The translations under genes and the position numbers were made by a program. From positions 124,001 to 188,000 of the forward strand of contig NZ_JFHD01000006.1 of NCBI RefSeq assembly GCF_000698575.1: a DNA stretch of 64,000 nt, written 5' to 3'. Source of the stretch: Caballeronia zhejiangensis (GTDB lineage: Bacteria > Pseudomonadota > Gammaproteobacteria > Burkholderiales > Burkholderiaceae). Under the pieces are notes generated by a model. The model was given only the letters and a program-made list of their open reading frames with translations. It was not told the origin of the DNA and did no database searches. Position 1 is the stretch's first letter. Every line of letters starts with the position of its first letter. Below are positions 28,258 to 37,278 of the stretch, in pieces.

Positions 28258-28733
28258 AGCGACGTTCGCTGACACGCGCAAGCACGTTGCCGATCGTGCT
28301 GATCCTCGCCGCGATGATGTTGATCACGGCTGCCGCATGGCTGCAAACGTCGCTCGTAGCGGCGCGCGCGACCGTCGCGACGCGCGAGCGCGTCCACGCG
28401 TTTCATGCCGCGGACAGCGCGTTGATCCGATGCAGCCGAATGCTTTCCCTCGCGTTGCCAACGCCGAGTTCGAAGGACGAGCCGTCGCGATGGCGCGCGA
28501 AATCCTCGTTCGACGGACCGTCCGCTGCCGCGATCGCGCCGTTCGCTTCGTGGCCGTACGCGCGCCGCGCGCCGCAATGCCTGATCGAATCGCGGGCCAA
28601 CGCGTCGTATTTGATTACCGCGCGGGGCTTCGGCGCGAATGCCGATTCCGAGGCTTGGCTGCAACTTAGGATCGATATCGCCGATGGCGTGAGCACCCAA
28701 TATTGGCGGCGCGTCGTCGCCAGGCCGTTTTGA
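28254..28733 (+). CDS. pilX: PilX/GspK-like minor pilin
   Basis: 159-residue protein with a single N-terminal hydrophobic helix (STLPIVLILAAMMLITAAAWLQ), followed by the alpha-helical linker HAFHAADSALIRC typical of PilX N-terminal domains. It lacks the cleavage Gly and the Glu5 found in its four neighbours. This resembles GspK of type II secretion, which lacks Glu5 and caps the pseudopilus tip. The ATG at 28254 overlaps the pilW stop. No PilY1 gene follows it; the next gene is a pilin. Confidence 0.75.
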   Translation: MKRRSLTRASTLPIVLILAAMMLITAAAWLQTSLVAARATVATRERVHAFHAADSALIRCSRMLSLALPTPSSKDEPSRWRAKSSFDGPSAAAIAPFASWPYARRAPQCLIESRANASYLITARGFGANADSEAWLQLRIDIADGVSTQYWRRVVARPF

Positions 28734-28741
28734 GGATCGAT

Positions 28742-29194
28742 ATGAACGAAAAGGGCTTCAGTCTGCTTGAACTGATGATCGCGCTGGGCGTTGCCGCGAT
28801 CATCGCGACTTTCTCGATCCCGGCGTATCGGGCGCACGTGGTGAAGGCGCATCGGCTCGACGCCGCGTCGGCCTTGCTGCGCGCGGTTCAGTTCGTGGAA
28901 ACCGCGCGTCTTGCGCAAACATCGGAAAGCGGCGAGGTGATCGCGCTCGCTTCCGGGCTCGATCGCGCGCCGTCGAGCGGGGCGGCCGTGTACAGCGTGG
29001 CCGTGCTGCCGGAAACGTCGACGAACGGTGGTTATGCGATCGAAGCCGTGCCGGTCGCGGCGGGCGCGATGCAGCACGATGTCTGCGGCGTGTTCGTCAT
29101 CGATGCCACCGGGCTGCGCTGGAATCGCCCGCCTGACGCGACCACGCCGCTCGATGCGGCACAGTCGGCGTCATGCTGGGCGGGGAAGAGTTGA
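28742..29194 (+). CDS. pilE: Type IV pilin PilE family
   Basis: 150-residue pilin-like protein with N-terminus KGFSLLELMIALGVAAIIATFSIPAY, carrying cleavage Gly, mature Phe1 and Glu5. Two cysteines near the C-terminus (HDVCGVF, SASCWAG) can form the D-region disulfide. The start is ATG 28742 (MNEKGFSLLEL). A frame reaching 28703 would overlap pilX and lacks support. Last of the cluster; it converges on a DUF3318 gene with 8 nt between stops. Whether it is a minor pilin or a major subunit is open. Confidence 0.82.
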   Translation: MNEKGFSLLELMIALGVAAIIATFSIPAYRAHVVKAHRLDAASALLRAVQFVETARLAQTSESGEVIALASGLDRAPSSGAAVYSVAVLPETSTNGGYAIEAVPVAAGAMQHDVCGVFVIDATGLRWNRPPDATTPLDAAQSASCWAGKS

Positions 29195-29202
29195 TGCAGG
29201 CG

Positions 29203-29709
29203 TCAGAAAACGGTCGGATCGACGGCGTCGTTGGAGGTTTCGGGCGCGGCGTTCTTCATCTGCGTGTAGATGCGCCAGCCTTCCCATCCGGCGAGCGCGA
29301 GACCGCCCCATTTGAGCACCGGCTTCGCGCTGTGCAACAGCTTCGTCCGCACCGGCTTGGTGAGTACGAGCGAGGCGAGCGATCCGATGACCGGATACTG
29401 CTTGAACAGCAAGCCGACATTGCCCGAGCCGAGCAGCGAAGCGAGCATGCCGCCAATGCCGCCCGCCGAGCCGCCGCGGCCGCGCTTGCCCCAGCGGCGC
29501 GAGCCGCCGCTGCCAGGCATCAGGAAGCGCAGCACGCTGAAATGCGTGACCGACGTGCGCAGATCATAGGTGGCTTGCCGCAGCTCCATGCGCTCGACAT
29601 CCGCGCGGGCGATCAGCAGTTCCTTGCGCAGCGCGCGCATGTGCGGCGTGCGCAGCTTCTGCATCTTGCCGCGCTTGGGAGGCTTGAAGGTGTCGTCGTG
29701 TTGGCTCAT
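29203..29709 (-). CDS. DUF3318-type protein, YqjK-like third gene of a stress-membrane operon
   Basis: 168-residue protein. It has a basic N-terminus (PPKRGKMQKLRTPHMRALRKEL), a Gly-rich middle (GSGGSRRWGKRGRGGSAGGIGG) and a weakly hydrophobic stretch (LFKQYPVIGSLASLVL). It contains no enzyme motif I recognise; DUF3318 membership is from memory of Burkholderia proteins. It lies 21 nt after a YqjE-like gene and after a DUF883 gene in the same direction, matching yqjD-yqjE-yqjK in enterics, an operon linked to stationary phase and membrane-associated ribosomes. Confidence 0.7.
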   Translation of the reverse strand: MSQHDDTFKPPKRGKMQKLRTPHMRALRKELLIARADVERMELRQATYDLRTSVTHFSVLRFLMPGSGGSRRWGKRGRGGSAGGIGGMLASLLGSGNVGLLFKQYPVIGSLASLVLTKPVRTKLLHSAKPVLKWGGLALAGWEGWRIYTQMKNAAPETSNDAVDPTVF

Positions 29710-29730
29710 GGCTTGATTTGGGCGCGGGAA

Positions 29731-30111
29731 TCAACGGAAGGTATCGCGGTCCTTGCGGAATTCGGCGAGCGTGTCGTCGAACATGTTCGGCGCATCGCGC
29801 AGATTGCTGCGCGCACGCAGGCCGCATCCGACCGCGATCAGCGCGTACAGAAGGGTGATGCCGCCGAGCGCCTGCCAGCGATACGTGTCCCAGAAAAAGA
29901 TGGCGATGAGCACCGTCAGGGAGATGAGCGCCATCATCGCGAGCATCATGGCGGCGAGCCCGAGGAAAAGCACGCCGATGAGCCGCTCCTTTTCTTCCTG
30001 AAGCTCGATGCCGATGAGTTCAAGGCGCGTCTCGAAGATGGCGAAGGCGGAGCTCAGAATTCGTCGCAACGGTCCGGGAGACGATTGCTGCGTTGGCCGT
30101 TCTGTCGTCAT
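29731..30111 (-). CDS. YqjE/phage-holin-family membrane protein
   Basis: 126-residue inner-membrane protein with two hydrophobic segments (VLFLGLAAMMLAMMALISLT, then QALGGITLLYALIAVGCGL) flanked by charged ends. The conserved helix IFETRLELIGIELQEEKERL precedes the first. DUF1469/YqjE proteins are annotated as holin-like, but no phage genes are near, so lysis is unlikely. It is the middle gene of the DUF883-YqjE-DUF3318 set. Confidence 0.8.
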   Translation of the reverse strand: MTTERPTQQSSPGPLRRILSSAFAIFETRLELIGIELQEEKERLIGVLFLGLAAMMLAMMALISLTVLIAIFFWDTYRWQALGGITLLYALIAVGCGLRARSNLRDAPNMFDDTLAEFRKDRDTFR

Positions 30112-30293
30112 GGCTTGAATGCGAGAGGCGCGTTTGGTGCCGCTGTTTGTGGGTCCGGTCGGCGCTCGAGGCAGCCGGCCGGTGCGAGTGTCGAACCGCG
30201 CGCCCGGGCGAGGCGCTCGCGGTTCAGTCCAGCGGGGACCGCGACAGAAAGCTGATTAGCAATCTGCGGGCCATTGAATCGAAGACGGGTGCT

Positions 30294-30596
30294 TTACTTC
30301 CGGTTGATCAGAAGTCCGATCACCATGCCGATGCCAGCCGCGATCCCAATGGACGCCCACGGATGCTCGTGCACGTAATCGTCGGTGGCGCGGGCGGCCT
30401 TCTTGCCTCGCTCGATCACGACGACTTGCGCGTCGGCGGCTTTTTCCTTGGCTTGCTTGAGACGGGTGAGTGCGGTCTCGCGCAGTTCGGAGGCGCGTTC
30501 GCCGGTGGCGGTAGCTGCTTGCTTCAAGAGATCTTCGGCGTCAGCGAGTACTGATTTGATATCCGACATGAATCGCTCCTTGTTGATTTCTGACAT
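30294..30596 (-). CDS. DUF883 family protein (ElaB/YqjD type)
   Basis: 100-residue protein with an amphipathic helical body (ADAEDLLKQAATATGERASELRETALTRLK) and a C-terminal tail anchor (PWASIGIAAGIGMVIGLLINRK), the ElaB/YqjD form. Known relatives bind ribosomes at the inner membrane in stationary phase. The start has two candidates. ATG 30596 (MSEINKERF) has GGAG upstream and the family-like N-terminus. ATG 30569 (MSDIKSV) has a better AAGGAG. First gene of its operon. Confidence 0.83.
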   Translation of the reverse strand: MSEINKERFMSDIKSVLADAEDLLKQAATATGERASELRETALTRLKQAKEKAADAQVVVIERGKKAARATDDYVHEHPWASIGIAAGIGMVIGLLINRK

Positions 30597-30838
30597 TAAA
30601 GGCTCCAATCGGTGAGGTTACGCGAATCGTAACCAAAGATGGGATCGCTGACGAGGAGACGTGCGCCCTGCCGCGCTGAATGTCGCAGTTTCCGTTCCAG
30701 TCGCATCGGGCCGTGCGCGACCGCCGACGCCTCGTGATTTCATCGACATCGTTTCGAATTGATACGATCTGGCCCGTAAAAGTTTCAGGCGTAGATCGAA
30801 AGTTACACACGCCGATGCGCAAATGCACGCGTGAAAAC

Positions 30839-30872
30839 AAAAAGGGCTGGCGCAACATGCGCCAGCCCTTTT
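30839..30872 (-). terminator. Terminator of gcdH
   Basis: Ten-base-pair stem GGGCTGGCGC/GCGCCAGCCC with a 5-nt loop. T runs follow it in the minus direction and A/T runs flank both sides. It lies 20 nt past the gcdH stop. Confidence 0.88.
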
Positions 30873-30892
30873 CAATTGTGAATGAAGCTTGT

Positions 30893-32083
30893 TTAGAAAA
30901 ACGCCTGAATTCCGGTTTGGGCGCGTCCGAGAATCAACGCGTGAATATCGTGCGTGCCTTCGTACGTGTTCACCACTTCGAGGTTCACGAGATGACGCGC
31001 GACACCGAATTCATCGGAGATGCCGTTGCCGCCGAGCATGTCGCGCGCGAGCCGGGCGATGTCGAGCGCCTTGCCGCACGAATTGCGCTTCATGATCGAC
31101 GTGATCTCGACGGCCGCCGTGCCTTCGTCCTTCATGCGGCCGAGGCGCAGCACGCCCTGCAGTCCGAGCGTGATTTCAGTCTGCATGTCGGCGAGCTTTT
31201 TCTGAATCAGTTGATTCGCGGCAAGCGGCCGACCGAATTGCTTGCGATCGAGCGTGTACTGTCGCGCCGTGTGCCAGCACGCTTCGGCCGCGCCGAGCGC
31301 GCCCCAGGAAATGCCGTAGCGCGCCGAGTTGAGGCAAGTGAACGGACCTTTGAGGCCGCGCACGTTCGGCAGCAGGTTCTCTTCGGGGACGAACACTTCG
31401 TCCATCACGATCTCGCCGGTGATCGACGCGCGCAAGCCGACCTTGCCGTGAATCGCCGGCGCCGACAGACCCTTCCAGCCTTTCTCGAGGATAAAGCCGC
31501 GGATCTCGTCGCGCCCGTCTTCCTCCAGCTTCGCCCAGACGACGAACACGTCCGCAATCGGCGAGTTCGAGATCCACATCTTCGTGCCCGACAGCGAGAA
31601 ACCGTTCTGCACTTTCTTCGCGCGCGTCGTCATGCTGGCCGGATCGGAACCCGCGTTCGGCTCGGTGAGACCGAAGCAGCCGATCCACTCGCCGCGCGCG
31701 AGCTTCGGCAGATACTTTTCCTTTTGCGCGTCGCTGCCGAACGTGTTGATCGGCACCATCACGAGCGATGACTGCACCGACATCATCGAGCGATAACCCG
31801 AATCCACGCGCTCCACTTCACGCGCGATCAGCCCGTAGCACACGTAGTTCAGGCCCGGGCCGCCGTACTGTTCGGGAATCGTCGGTCCGAGCAAACCGAG
31901 TTCGCCCATTTCGCGGAAGATCGCCGGATCGGTCTTCTCCTCGCGAAACGCCTGCATGACGCGCGGCTGCAGCTTGTCCTGCGCGTACGCGCGCGCGGCG
32001 TCGCGCACCATGCGTTCTTCTTCGGTCAGTTGCTGATCCAGCAAGAGCGGATCTTCCCAGTTGAAACGGGCGGCGTCGGCCAT
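30893..32083 (-). CDS. gcdH: Glutaryl-CoA dehydrogenase
   Basis: 396-residue FAD enzyme of the acyl-CoA dehydrogenase family, converting glutaryl-CoA to crotonyl-CoA in lysine and tryptophan breakdown. Visible blocks are [35 protein letters not shown] and the C-terminal [24 protein letters not shown] with the catalytic Glu. The match to the GCDH subgroup is strong in the Arg-containing [13 protein letters not shown] region. The ATG at 32083 was chosen: AGGAG is 6 nt upstream, while the ATG at 32089 would abut it. It is divergent from an IclR-type regulator. Confidence 0.93.
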   Translation of the reverse strand: MADAARFNWEDPLLLDQQLTEEERMVRDAARAYAQDKLQPRVMQAFREEKTDPAIFREMGELGLLGPTIPEQYGGPGLNYVCYGLIAREVERVDSGYRSMMSVQSSLVMVPINTFGSDAQKEKYLPKLARGEWIGCFGLTEPNAGSDPASMTTRAKKVQNGFSLSGTKMWISNSPIADVFVVWAKLEEDGRDEIRGFILEKGWKGLSAPAIHGKVGLRASITGEIVMDEVFVPEENLLPNVRGLKGPFTCLNSARYGISWGALGAAEACWHTARQYTLDRKQFGRPLAANQLIQKKLADMQTEITLGLQGVLRLGRMKDEGTAAVEITSIMKRNSCGKALDIARLARDMLGGNGISDEFGVARHLVNLEVVNTYEGTHDIHALILGRAQTGIQAFF

Positions 32084-32155
32084 GTGCATCTCCTGATTTC
32101 ATCGTGAAGCGCCGTGCGCCGACCGGCTCGCGTGATCGGCCGAAGCGCGTGGCGC

Positions 32156-32184
32156 TTGACGTGAGTTCCGCTACGCGGAACAAT
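32156..32184 (+). promoter_or_regulatory. Probable iclR promoter with embedded operator
   Basis: TTGACG (32156-32161), a 17-nt spacer and AACAAT (32179-32184) point toward the IclR-type gene. The 17-bp inverted repeat GTTCCGC-TAC-GCGGAAC (32165-32181) lies in the spacer and -10. GTTCCGC/GCGGAAC palindromes are a form used by IclR-family regulators. The site lies between the divergent gcdH and iclR starts, so it could govern both. Confidence 0.6.
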
Positions 32185-32216
32185 GTTTTGCAAATCAGCT
32201 TCGAGTCTATCACCCG

Positions 32217-33005
32217 ATGTCGACAGATTCCAATCGAAATTCCGGGCGCCTCATCTCGTCGGAGGATGTCGACGAGCGCAAGTTCGTCGTCGCGCTCGCT
32301 CGCGGGCTCGACCTGCTGCGCGCGTTTCGTCCCGGCGAGACGCTGCTCGGCAATCGCGATTTCGTCGACCGCACGGGATTGCCGAAGGCGACGGTCAATC
32401 GTCTCGCCTACACGCTGACGACGCTCGGCTATCTGCGTTTCGACGAACACGCGGGCAAATACGCGCTCGATACCGGCGTGCTGTCGCTTGGCTTCACGCT
32501 GCTCGCGGGCGCGGACACGCTCGAACTCGCGCGTCCGCACATGCGCGCGCTGGCGCGGGAGATCGGCGCGGCGGTGTCGCTCGGCTGCCGCGACGGGCTC
32601 GACATGATCTACCTGGAAACCATCCGCAGCGAGACGGCGCTGACGCTCGGCCTCGCGCCCGGTTCGCGTCTGTCGATGCTCACGAGTTCGATGGGCCGCG
32701 CCTATCTCGCCGTGCAGGACGACGCGGCGCGCGAAGCTCTGTTTGAGGAACTCGGCAGGAACGAAGGCGAAGAGAAGGTCGAAGCGGCCCGCCGCTCGAT
32801 CGAGGATTTCGCGCGCGACGGCTGCTGCTACTCGTTTCGCGAGTGGCACGACGATGTGAACGCCATCGCCGCGCCGGTCCGCGATCTGCGCAACGGACGC
32901 TGGCTCGTGCTGTCGAGCAGCGGGCCGGCGTCTTCGATGGGCGAAGCGTATTTCCGCGAGACGATCGGCCCGAAGCTGAAGGCGCTTGCCGCGCGTCTCG
33001 CGTAA
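32217..33005 (+). CDS. IclR-family transcriptional regulator
   Basis: 262-residue regulator. The N-terminal winged helix has FVVALARGLDLLRAF and the recognition region LPKATVNRLAYTLTTLGYL (~residues 55-75). The C-terminal effector domain begins near TLELARPHMRALAREIG and contains GLAPGSRLSMLTSSMGRAYLA and GCCYSFREWHDDVNAIAAPV, typical of IclR. Divergent from gcdH, so a role in glutaryl-CoA or related catabolism is likely; the effector is unknown. A palindrome in the intergenic region is the probable operator. Confidence 0.9.
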   Translation: MSTDSNRNSGRLISSEDVDERKFVVALARGLDLLRAFRPGETLLGNRDFVDRTGLPKATVNRLAYTLTTLGYLRFDEHAGKYALDTGVLSLGFTLLAGADTLELARPHMRALAREIGAAVSLGCRDGLDMIYLETIRSETALTLGLAPGSRLSMLTSSMGRAYLAVQDDAAREALFEELGRNEGEEKVEAARRSIEDFARDGCCYSFREWHDDVNAIAAPVRDLRNGRWLVLSSSGPASSMGEAYFRETIGPKLKALAARLA

Positions 33006-33009
33006 CGAC

Positions 33010-33885
33010 TCAGAGCACCGTTCGGACGTGCCAAAGCTCCGGGAACAGCACGACATCGAGCATCTTGCGCAGATACGACGCGCCTGCCGTGCCGCCCGTG
33101 CCGCCCTTGAAACCGATGATGCGCTCCACCGTCGTCACATGCCGGAAGCGCCATTGCCGGAACGCGTCTTCGAGATCGACGAGTTCCTCGGCCATCTCGT
33201 ACAAATCCCAGTGTTGCGACGGATCGCGATACACCGCGAGCCACGCCGCTTCGACAGACGGATCGTGCGTCGTCGGCTGCGTCCAGTCGCGGTTCAGGCA
33301 CGCCGGATCGATCGCGAAGCCGCGTCGCGCGAGCAGGCGAATCACTTCGTCATAGAAAGAGGGCGCCTCGAGCGTTTCGCGGACCTGCGCGAGAATCTCC
33401 GGCCGATGCGCGTGCGGCTTCAGCATCTGCTCGTTCTTGTTGCCGAGCATGAACTCGATCTGCCGATATTGATGCGACTGAAAGCCCGACGACTGTCCGA
33501 GATACGGGCGCATCGCGGTGTATTCGGAGGGCGTCATCGTCGCGAGGACGTTCCACGCCTGCACCAGCTGCTCGAAGATGCGCGACACGCGCGCGAGCAT
33601 TTTGAACGCGGGCGGCAATTCATCGCGATGCACCGCCGCGAGCGCCGCGCGCAGTTCGTATAGCGCAAGCTTCATCCACAGCTCGCTCGTCTGATGCTGC
33701 ACGATGAACAGCATCTCGTTGTGATCCGGCGAGAGCGGACGCTGCGCGTTGAGGATCGAATCGAGGCCGAGGTAATCGCCGTAGCTCATCGAATCGGAGA
33801 AATCGAGCTTGGCGTCGTGCCAGCCTTTTTCTTGCGTCGCGTTCTGCGCGCCGTGGCCGAAAGGGCAGCCTTGTGTAGTGCTCAT
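33010..33885 (-). CDS. kynA: Tryptophan 2,3-dioxygenase
   Basis: 291-residue heme enzyme that opens the indole ring of tryptophan to N-formylkynurenine, the first step of the kynurenine route. Recognition blocks are [32 protein letters not shown] (substrate pocket) and [20 protein letters not shown] (heme His region). AGAGGAACG precedes the ATG. Last gene in the order kynB-kynU-kynA, 13 nt after kynU. Confidence 0.97.
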   Translation of the reverse strand: MSTTQGCPFGHGAQNATQEKGWHDAKLDFSDSMSYGDYLGLDSILNAQRPLSPDHNEMLFIVQHQTSELWMKLALYELRAALAAVHRDELPPAFKMLARVSRIFEQLVQAWNVLATMTPSEYTAMRPYLGQSSGFQSHQYRQIEFMLGNKNEQMLKPHAHRPEILAQVRETLEAPSFYDEVIRLLARRGFAIDPACLNRDWTQPTTHDPSVEAAWLAVYRDPSQHWDLYEMAEELVDLEDAFRQWRFRHVTTVERIIGFKGGTGGTAGASYLRKMLDVVLFPELWHVRTVL

Positions 33886-33898
33886 GTCGACGTTCCTC

Positions 33899-35149
33899 TC
33901 AAGTCACCGATGCGCGCTCGGCGAACTCGGGCGCGCGCCAGCTTTCGGTCGCGAGCACGTCGCGCAGGATTTCGACGGCGTCCCATACATCGACGAAACG
34001 TGTGTAGAGCGGCGTGAAGCCGAAGCGCAAGATGCGCGGTTCGCGATAATCGCCGATCACGCCGCGCGCGATCAGCGCCTGCATCACTTCATAGCCGTTC
34101 GGATGCTCGAAGCTCGCCTGCGAGCCGCGTTGCGCGTGATCGCGCGGCGTGGCGAGCGACAGCGGAAAGTCGCCGCAACGTTCCTCGACGAGCTTGATAA
34201 ACAAGTCCGAAAGCGCGAGCGATTTGCGACGCAGAGCCTGCATGTCGGTTTGCAGGAAAACATCGAGCCCGCATTCGGCGAGCGACATCGACACGATCGG
34301 CTGCGTGCCGCAAAGAAAACGGCCGATGCCGTCGTCCGGCCGATACACCGGGTTCATTTCGAACGGCTTCTTGTGCCCCCACCAGCCGGAAAGCGGCTGC
34401 GAAAACGCGTTCTGATGGCGCTTCGGCACCCAAACGAACGCGGGCGAACCCGGCCCGCCGTTCAAATACTTGTACGTGCAGCCAACGGCGTAATCCGCGC
34501 CCACACCGTTCAGATCGACCGGCACCGCGCCCGCCGAATGCGCGAGATCCCAGACCGCGAGCGCGCCCGCGCGATGAATGCTCTCGGTGAGCGCGGCCAT
34601 GTCGTGCATGTAGCCGGTGCGATAGTTGACGTGCGTAATCATCGCAATGGCGGTGTTTTCGTCAATCGCCGTCGGCAATTCGGAAGGGTCATCGACGAGA
34701 CGCAGCTCGTAGCCGCGATCCAGTTGCTCGATCAAGCCCTGCGCGATGTACAGATCGGTCGGAAAGTTCGAACGTTCGGAGACGATCACGCGCCGCTTCG
34801 GATCGCGCTCGTTCGCGAGCTTGAGCGCGGCCGACAGGATCTTGAAAAGATTCGCCGAAATCGTATCGGTGACGACGACTTCGTCCTCGCCCGCGCCGAT
34901 CAGCGGCGCCAGCTTGTTGCCGAGGCGCTTGGGCAGCGCGAACCAGCCGGCCGTGTTCCAGCTGCGGATCAGGCCTTCGCCCCATTCGGCGGCGATCACA
35001 TCGGCGGCGCGCGCGGCGGCGGCCTTGGGCGGCACGCCGAGCGAGTTGCCGTCGAGATAGATCACGCCGTCGGCGAGCGCGAACTGGTCGCGCAGCGCGC
35101 CGAGCGGATCGTCGCGGTCGAGCGCCGCGGCTTCGTTACGATGTTTCAT
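33899..35149 (-). CDS. kynU: Kynureninase
   Basis: 416-residue PLP enzyme splitting kynurenine to anthranilate and alanine. The PLP-lysine block is [20 protein letters not shown], with [15 protein letters not shown] near the N-terminus and [16 protein letters not shown] carrying the PLP Asp. The ATG at 35149 ([12 protein letters not shown]) gives the usual family length. An in-frame ATG at 35176 overlaps the kynB stop (ATGA) and would add nine residues by coupled translation. No strong Shine-Dalgarno decides between them. Confidence 0.95.
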   Translation of the reverse strand: MKHRNEAAALDRDDPLGALRDQFALADGVIYLDGNSLGVPPKAAAARAADVIAAEWGEGLIRSWNTAGWFALPKRLGNKLAPLIGAGEDEVVVTDTISANLFKILSAALKLANERDPKRRVIVSERSNFPTDLYIAQGLIEQLDRGYELRLVDDPSELPTAIDENTAIAMITHVNYRTGYMHDMAALTESIHRAGALAVWDLAHSAGAVPVDLNGVGADYAVGCTYKYLNGGPGSPAFVWVPKRHQNAFSQPLSGWWGHKKPFEMNPVYRPDDGIGRFLCGTQPIVSMSLAECGLDVFLQTDMQALRRKSLALSDLFIKLVEERCGDFPLSLATPRDHAQRGSQASFEHPNGYEVMQALIARGVIGDYREPRILRFGFTPLYTRFVDVWDAVEILRDVLATESWRAPEFAERASVT

Positions 35150-35175
35150 CGAAAAGTCCATAAATTTGAAGATCA

Positions 35176-35802
35176 TCAGGAAAGCGGACGCAGGACGGCG
35201 CGAACGGGACTCGCGTCGAGCGTCGAGAATTTGAGCGGCAGGGCGATCAGTTCAAAATCGCCGGGCGCGGCGGCATCGAGCACGAGGCCTTCGAGAATCG
35301 CCATGCCGTGCGCGCGGATGCGCTTGTGGGCATCCATCGTCTTCGAGTCTTGCGGATCGAGCGACGGCGTATCGATGCCGATGAGCTTCACGCCTTTTTC
35401 TGCCAGCAAGTCGATCGTTTCGGGCGCGACGGCGGCGAAAGCGCTGTCCCATGCGTCGAGCGGCGCGTTCGTGTAGGTGCGCAACAAAACGCGCGGCGGA
35501 CAGTCGGCGAGATGCGCGGCGACGTGCTCGGGCGTCACGAGCGGCGACGCGCCGATGCAGTGCACGACGCGGCACGCACCGATGTACGTGTCGAGCGCGA
35601 CTTCGCCGATCGGCGCGCCGTGTTCGTCGTAGTGAAGCGGGGCATCGGCATGTGAGCCGGTGTGCGGCGAAAGCGTAAGCCGCGCGACGTTGACGGGCGA
35701 GCCCGCCTCCATGCGCCACACGCGCTCGATGCCGACCGGCGTGTCGCCCGGCCAGACGGGCGTGGCGGGATTGATCGGTGGAGAAATGTCCAGCAGCGTC
35801 AT
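35176..35802 (-). CDS. kynB: Kynurenine formamidase
   Basis: 208-residue cyclase-family amidohydrolase that removes formate from N-formylkynurenine. The metal-binding block is [14 protein letters not shown] (family H-x-G-T/S-H-x-D-x-P-x-H). The N-terminal [19 protein letters not shown] is typical of bacterial KynB. It is the first gene of the kynBUA operon, whose promoter lies in the 133-nt spacer opposite the Lrp-type regulator. Confidence 0.95.
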   Translation of the reverse strand: MTLLDISPPINPATPVWPGDTPVGIERVWRMEAGSPVNVARLTLSPHTGSHADAPLHYDEHGAPIGEVALDTYIGACRVVHCIGASPLVTPEHVAAHLADCPPRVLLRTYTNAPLDAWDSAFAAVAPETIDLLAEKGVKLIGIDTPSLDPQDSKTMDAHKRIRAHGMAILEGLVLDAAAPGDFELIALPLKFSTLDASPVRAVLRPLS

Positions 35803-35935
35803 GACGCGCCCTAGCAGAAAGCGTGGAGATGCGTCAAATCATAGTCGTGTCATCTCGAAAAGTGCTTGCAAAATAACCACCCAAAACTGTCGCGCTTAGA
35901 ACATAATTCGATGAAACGGGCTAGGGGACTCAAAA

Positions 35936-36439
35936 ATGACCGGATTCACGCTCGATGCAACGGATTGCCGAATTCTGGCGGTACTGCAGGAAGATGGACG
36001 GATCAGTAACCTGGACCTGGCGGAGCGCATCTCGCTCTCGCCGTCGGCGTGTCTGCGCCGAATGCGGCTGCTGGAAGAGGAAGGGGTGATCGCGAGCTAT
36101 CGCGCGTGCCTCGACCGCGAGCGGCTTGGCATCGAACTGGAGGCGTTCGTCCACGTCTCGATGCGCAACGACCAGGAAAACTGGCACGAGAAGTTCGCCG
36201 CGGCCGTGCGCGAATGGCCCGAAGTAGTCGGCGCGTTCGTCGTCACGGGCGACACGCACTACGTGCTGCGCGTGCTCGCGCACAACCTCAAGCATTACTC
36301 CGACTTCATTCTCTCGAAGCTCTATAAGGCGCCTGGCGTGATCGACATCCGCTCGAACATCGTGTTGCAGACGATGAAGGACGACGCGGGCGTGCCGGTC
36401 GCGCTGATCGAGCAGCCAGGGCGCGGCCACACGGCGTAA
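35936..36439 (+). CDS. kynR: Lrp/AsnC-family regulator of the kyn operon (KynR-like)
   Basis: 167-residue regulator. The N-terminal helix-turn-helix is DATDCRILAVLQEDGRISNLDLAERISLSPSACLRRMRLLEEEGVI, spread over residues ~6-51. The C-terminal RAM domain follows (FVHVSMRNDQENWHEKFAAAV, TGDTHYVLRVLAHNL). Divergent from kynB. In Pseudomonas the Lrp-type KynR activates kyn genes in response to kynurenine, and the same layout here suggests the same job. A CATAAT at 35902-35907 may be its -10. Confidence 0.85.
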   Translation: MTGFTLDATDCRILAVLQEDGRISNLDLAERISLSPSACLRRMRLLEEEGVIASYRACLDRERLGIELEAFVHVSMRNDQENWHEKFAAAVREWPEVVGAFVVTGDTHYVLRVLAHNLKHYSDFILSKLYKAPGVIDIRSNIVLQTMKDDAGVPVALIEQPGRGHTA

Positions 36440-36442
36440 GCG

Positions 36443-36955
36443 TTATTCGAGCGGGCGGAGCGTATGAAAGCCGCCCGCTTGGAAGACGAGCGGCGCGACG
36501 TCGCTCGCATCTTCGCGCACGCCGCATCGCTCCACTTCGCCGACGAAGATTACGTGATCGCCTTCGTCGTAGCGGCTGCGATTGTGGCATTCGAACCACG
36601 CGAGCGCGCCGTCGAGCACGGGCATGCCGGTATCGCCGGCGGCGTGCGAGACGCCCGCGAAGCGGTCGCCCTTGACGGTCGCGAAGCGCTTGCACAGGTC
36701 GATCTGCGACGCCGCGAGCACATTCACCACGTAGTGGCTATTGGCGCGGAACACCGGCATCGACGCCGATTTCGTCGCGAGACTCCACAGCACGAGCGGC
36801 GGATTCAGCGACACCGAGTTGAACGAGCTCGCCGTGATGCCGATCAACTGGCCGGACGCCGTGCGCGTCGTGATGACCGTGACGCCGGTCGCAAACTGGC
36901 CGAGCGCGGCGCGAAACGCGGTCGGATCGAAATTCGGGGTTTTGGCGCGTGTCAT
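36443..36955 (-). CDS. Flavin reductase family protein (HpaC-like)
   Basis: 170-residue split-barrel flavin reductase. Family blocks are FRAALGQFATGVTVITT, LIGITASSFNSVSLNPPLVLWSL and VVNVLAASQIDLCKRFA; the tail is PLVFQAGGFHTL. Such proteins supply reduced FMN/FAD to two-component monooxygenases, or act as part of them. No monooxygenase gene is adjacent, so the partner is unknown. It converges on the Lrp-type gene with 3 nt between stops. Confidence 0.88.
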   Translation of the reverse strand: MTRAKTPNFDPTAFRAALGQFATGVTVITTRTASGQLIGITASSFNSVSLNPPLVLWSLATKSASMPVFRANSHYVVNVLAASQIDLCKRFATVKGDRFAGVSHAAGDTGMPVLDGALAWFECHNRSRYDEGDHVIFVGEVERCGVREDASDVAPLVFQAGGFHTLRPLE

Positions 36956-37278
36956 TCGGCAGATCGGCAGGCAAATGGGCGGTCGAGTGTGTCGTGTGCT
37001 ACCGAGCCGGCCGCGCGTCGCGCTTCAGTCGGAAGAACCTTTTCAGAAGCCATGTAAAAGCTGGAGATTTGTGTCGATTCTATCGGAATCGGCTGCCGCC
37101 GGCCGTCAAATGACCGTACTGCGGCAGCAAGTTCTCTGCCGCACGAGGGCTTTCTGCGCGGCGTGCGCAAACCCAGTAAGCTCGTTTCATCGCGCCCGGG
37201 CGATTGAATAATCGGCCGGACGCATCCATATGCATGATCCGCGGCGTGGCCGCATGCACTTGATGAGGAGCTTGCCTT
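36956..37278. other. Divergent intergenic region, flavin reductase / msrA
   Basis: 323 nt without a gene. Contains an inverted repeat CGATTC-TATCG-GAATCG (37075-37091) and, near the msrA end, GAGGAG (37265-37270), 8 nt before that start. I see no recognisable RNA element or sigma-70 consensus pair. Confidence 0.5.

Noticed and set aside
29731..30111. Phage lysis (holin) gene
   Set aside because: Holin-family label only. It lies in a yqjD-yqjE-yqjK-like operon with no phage genes near.
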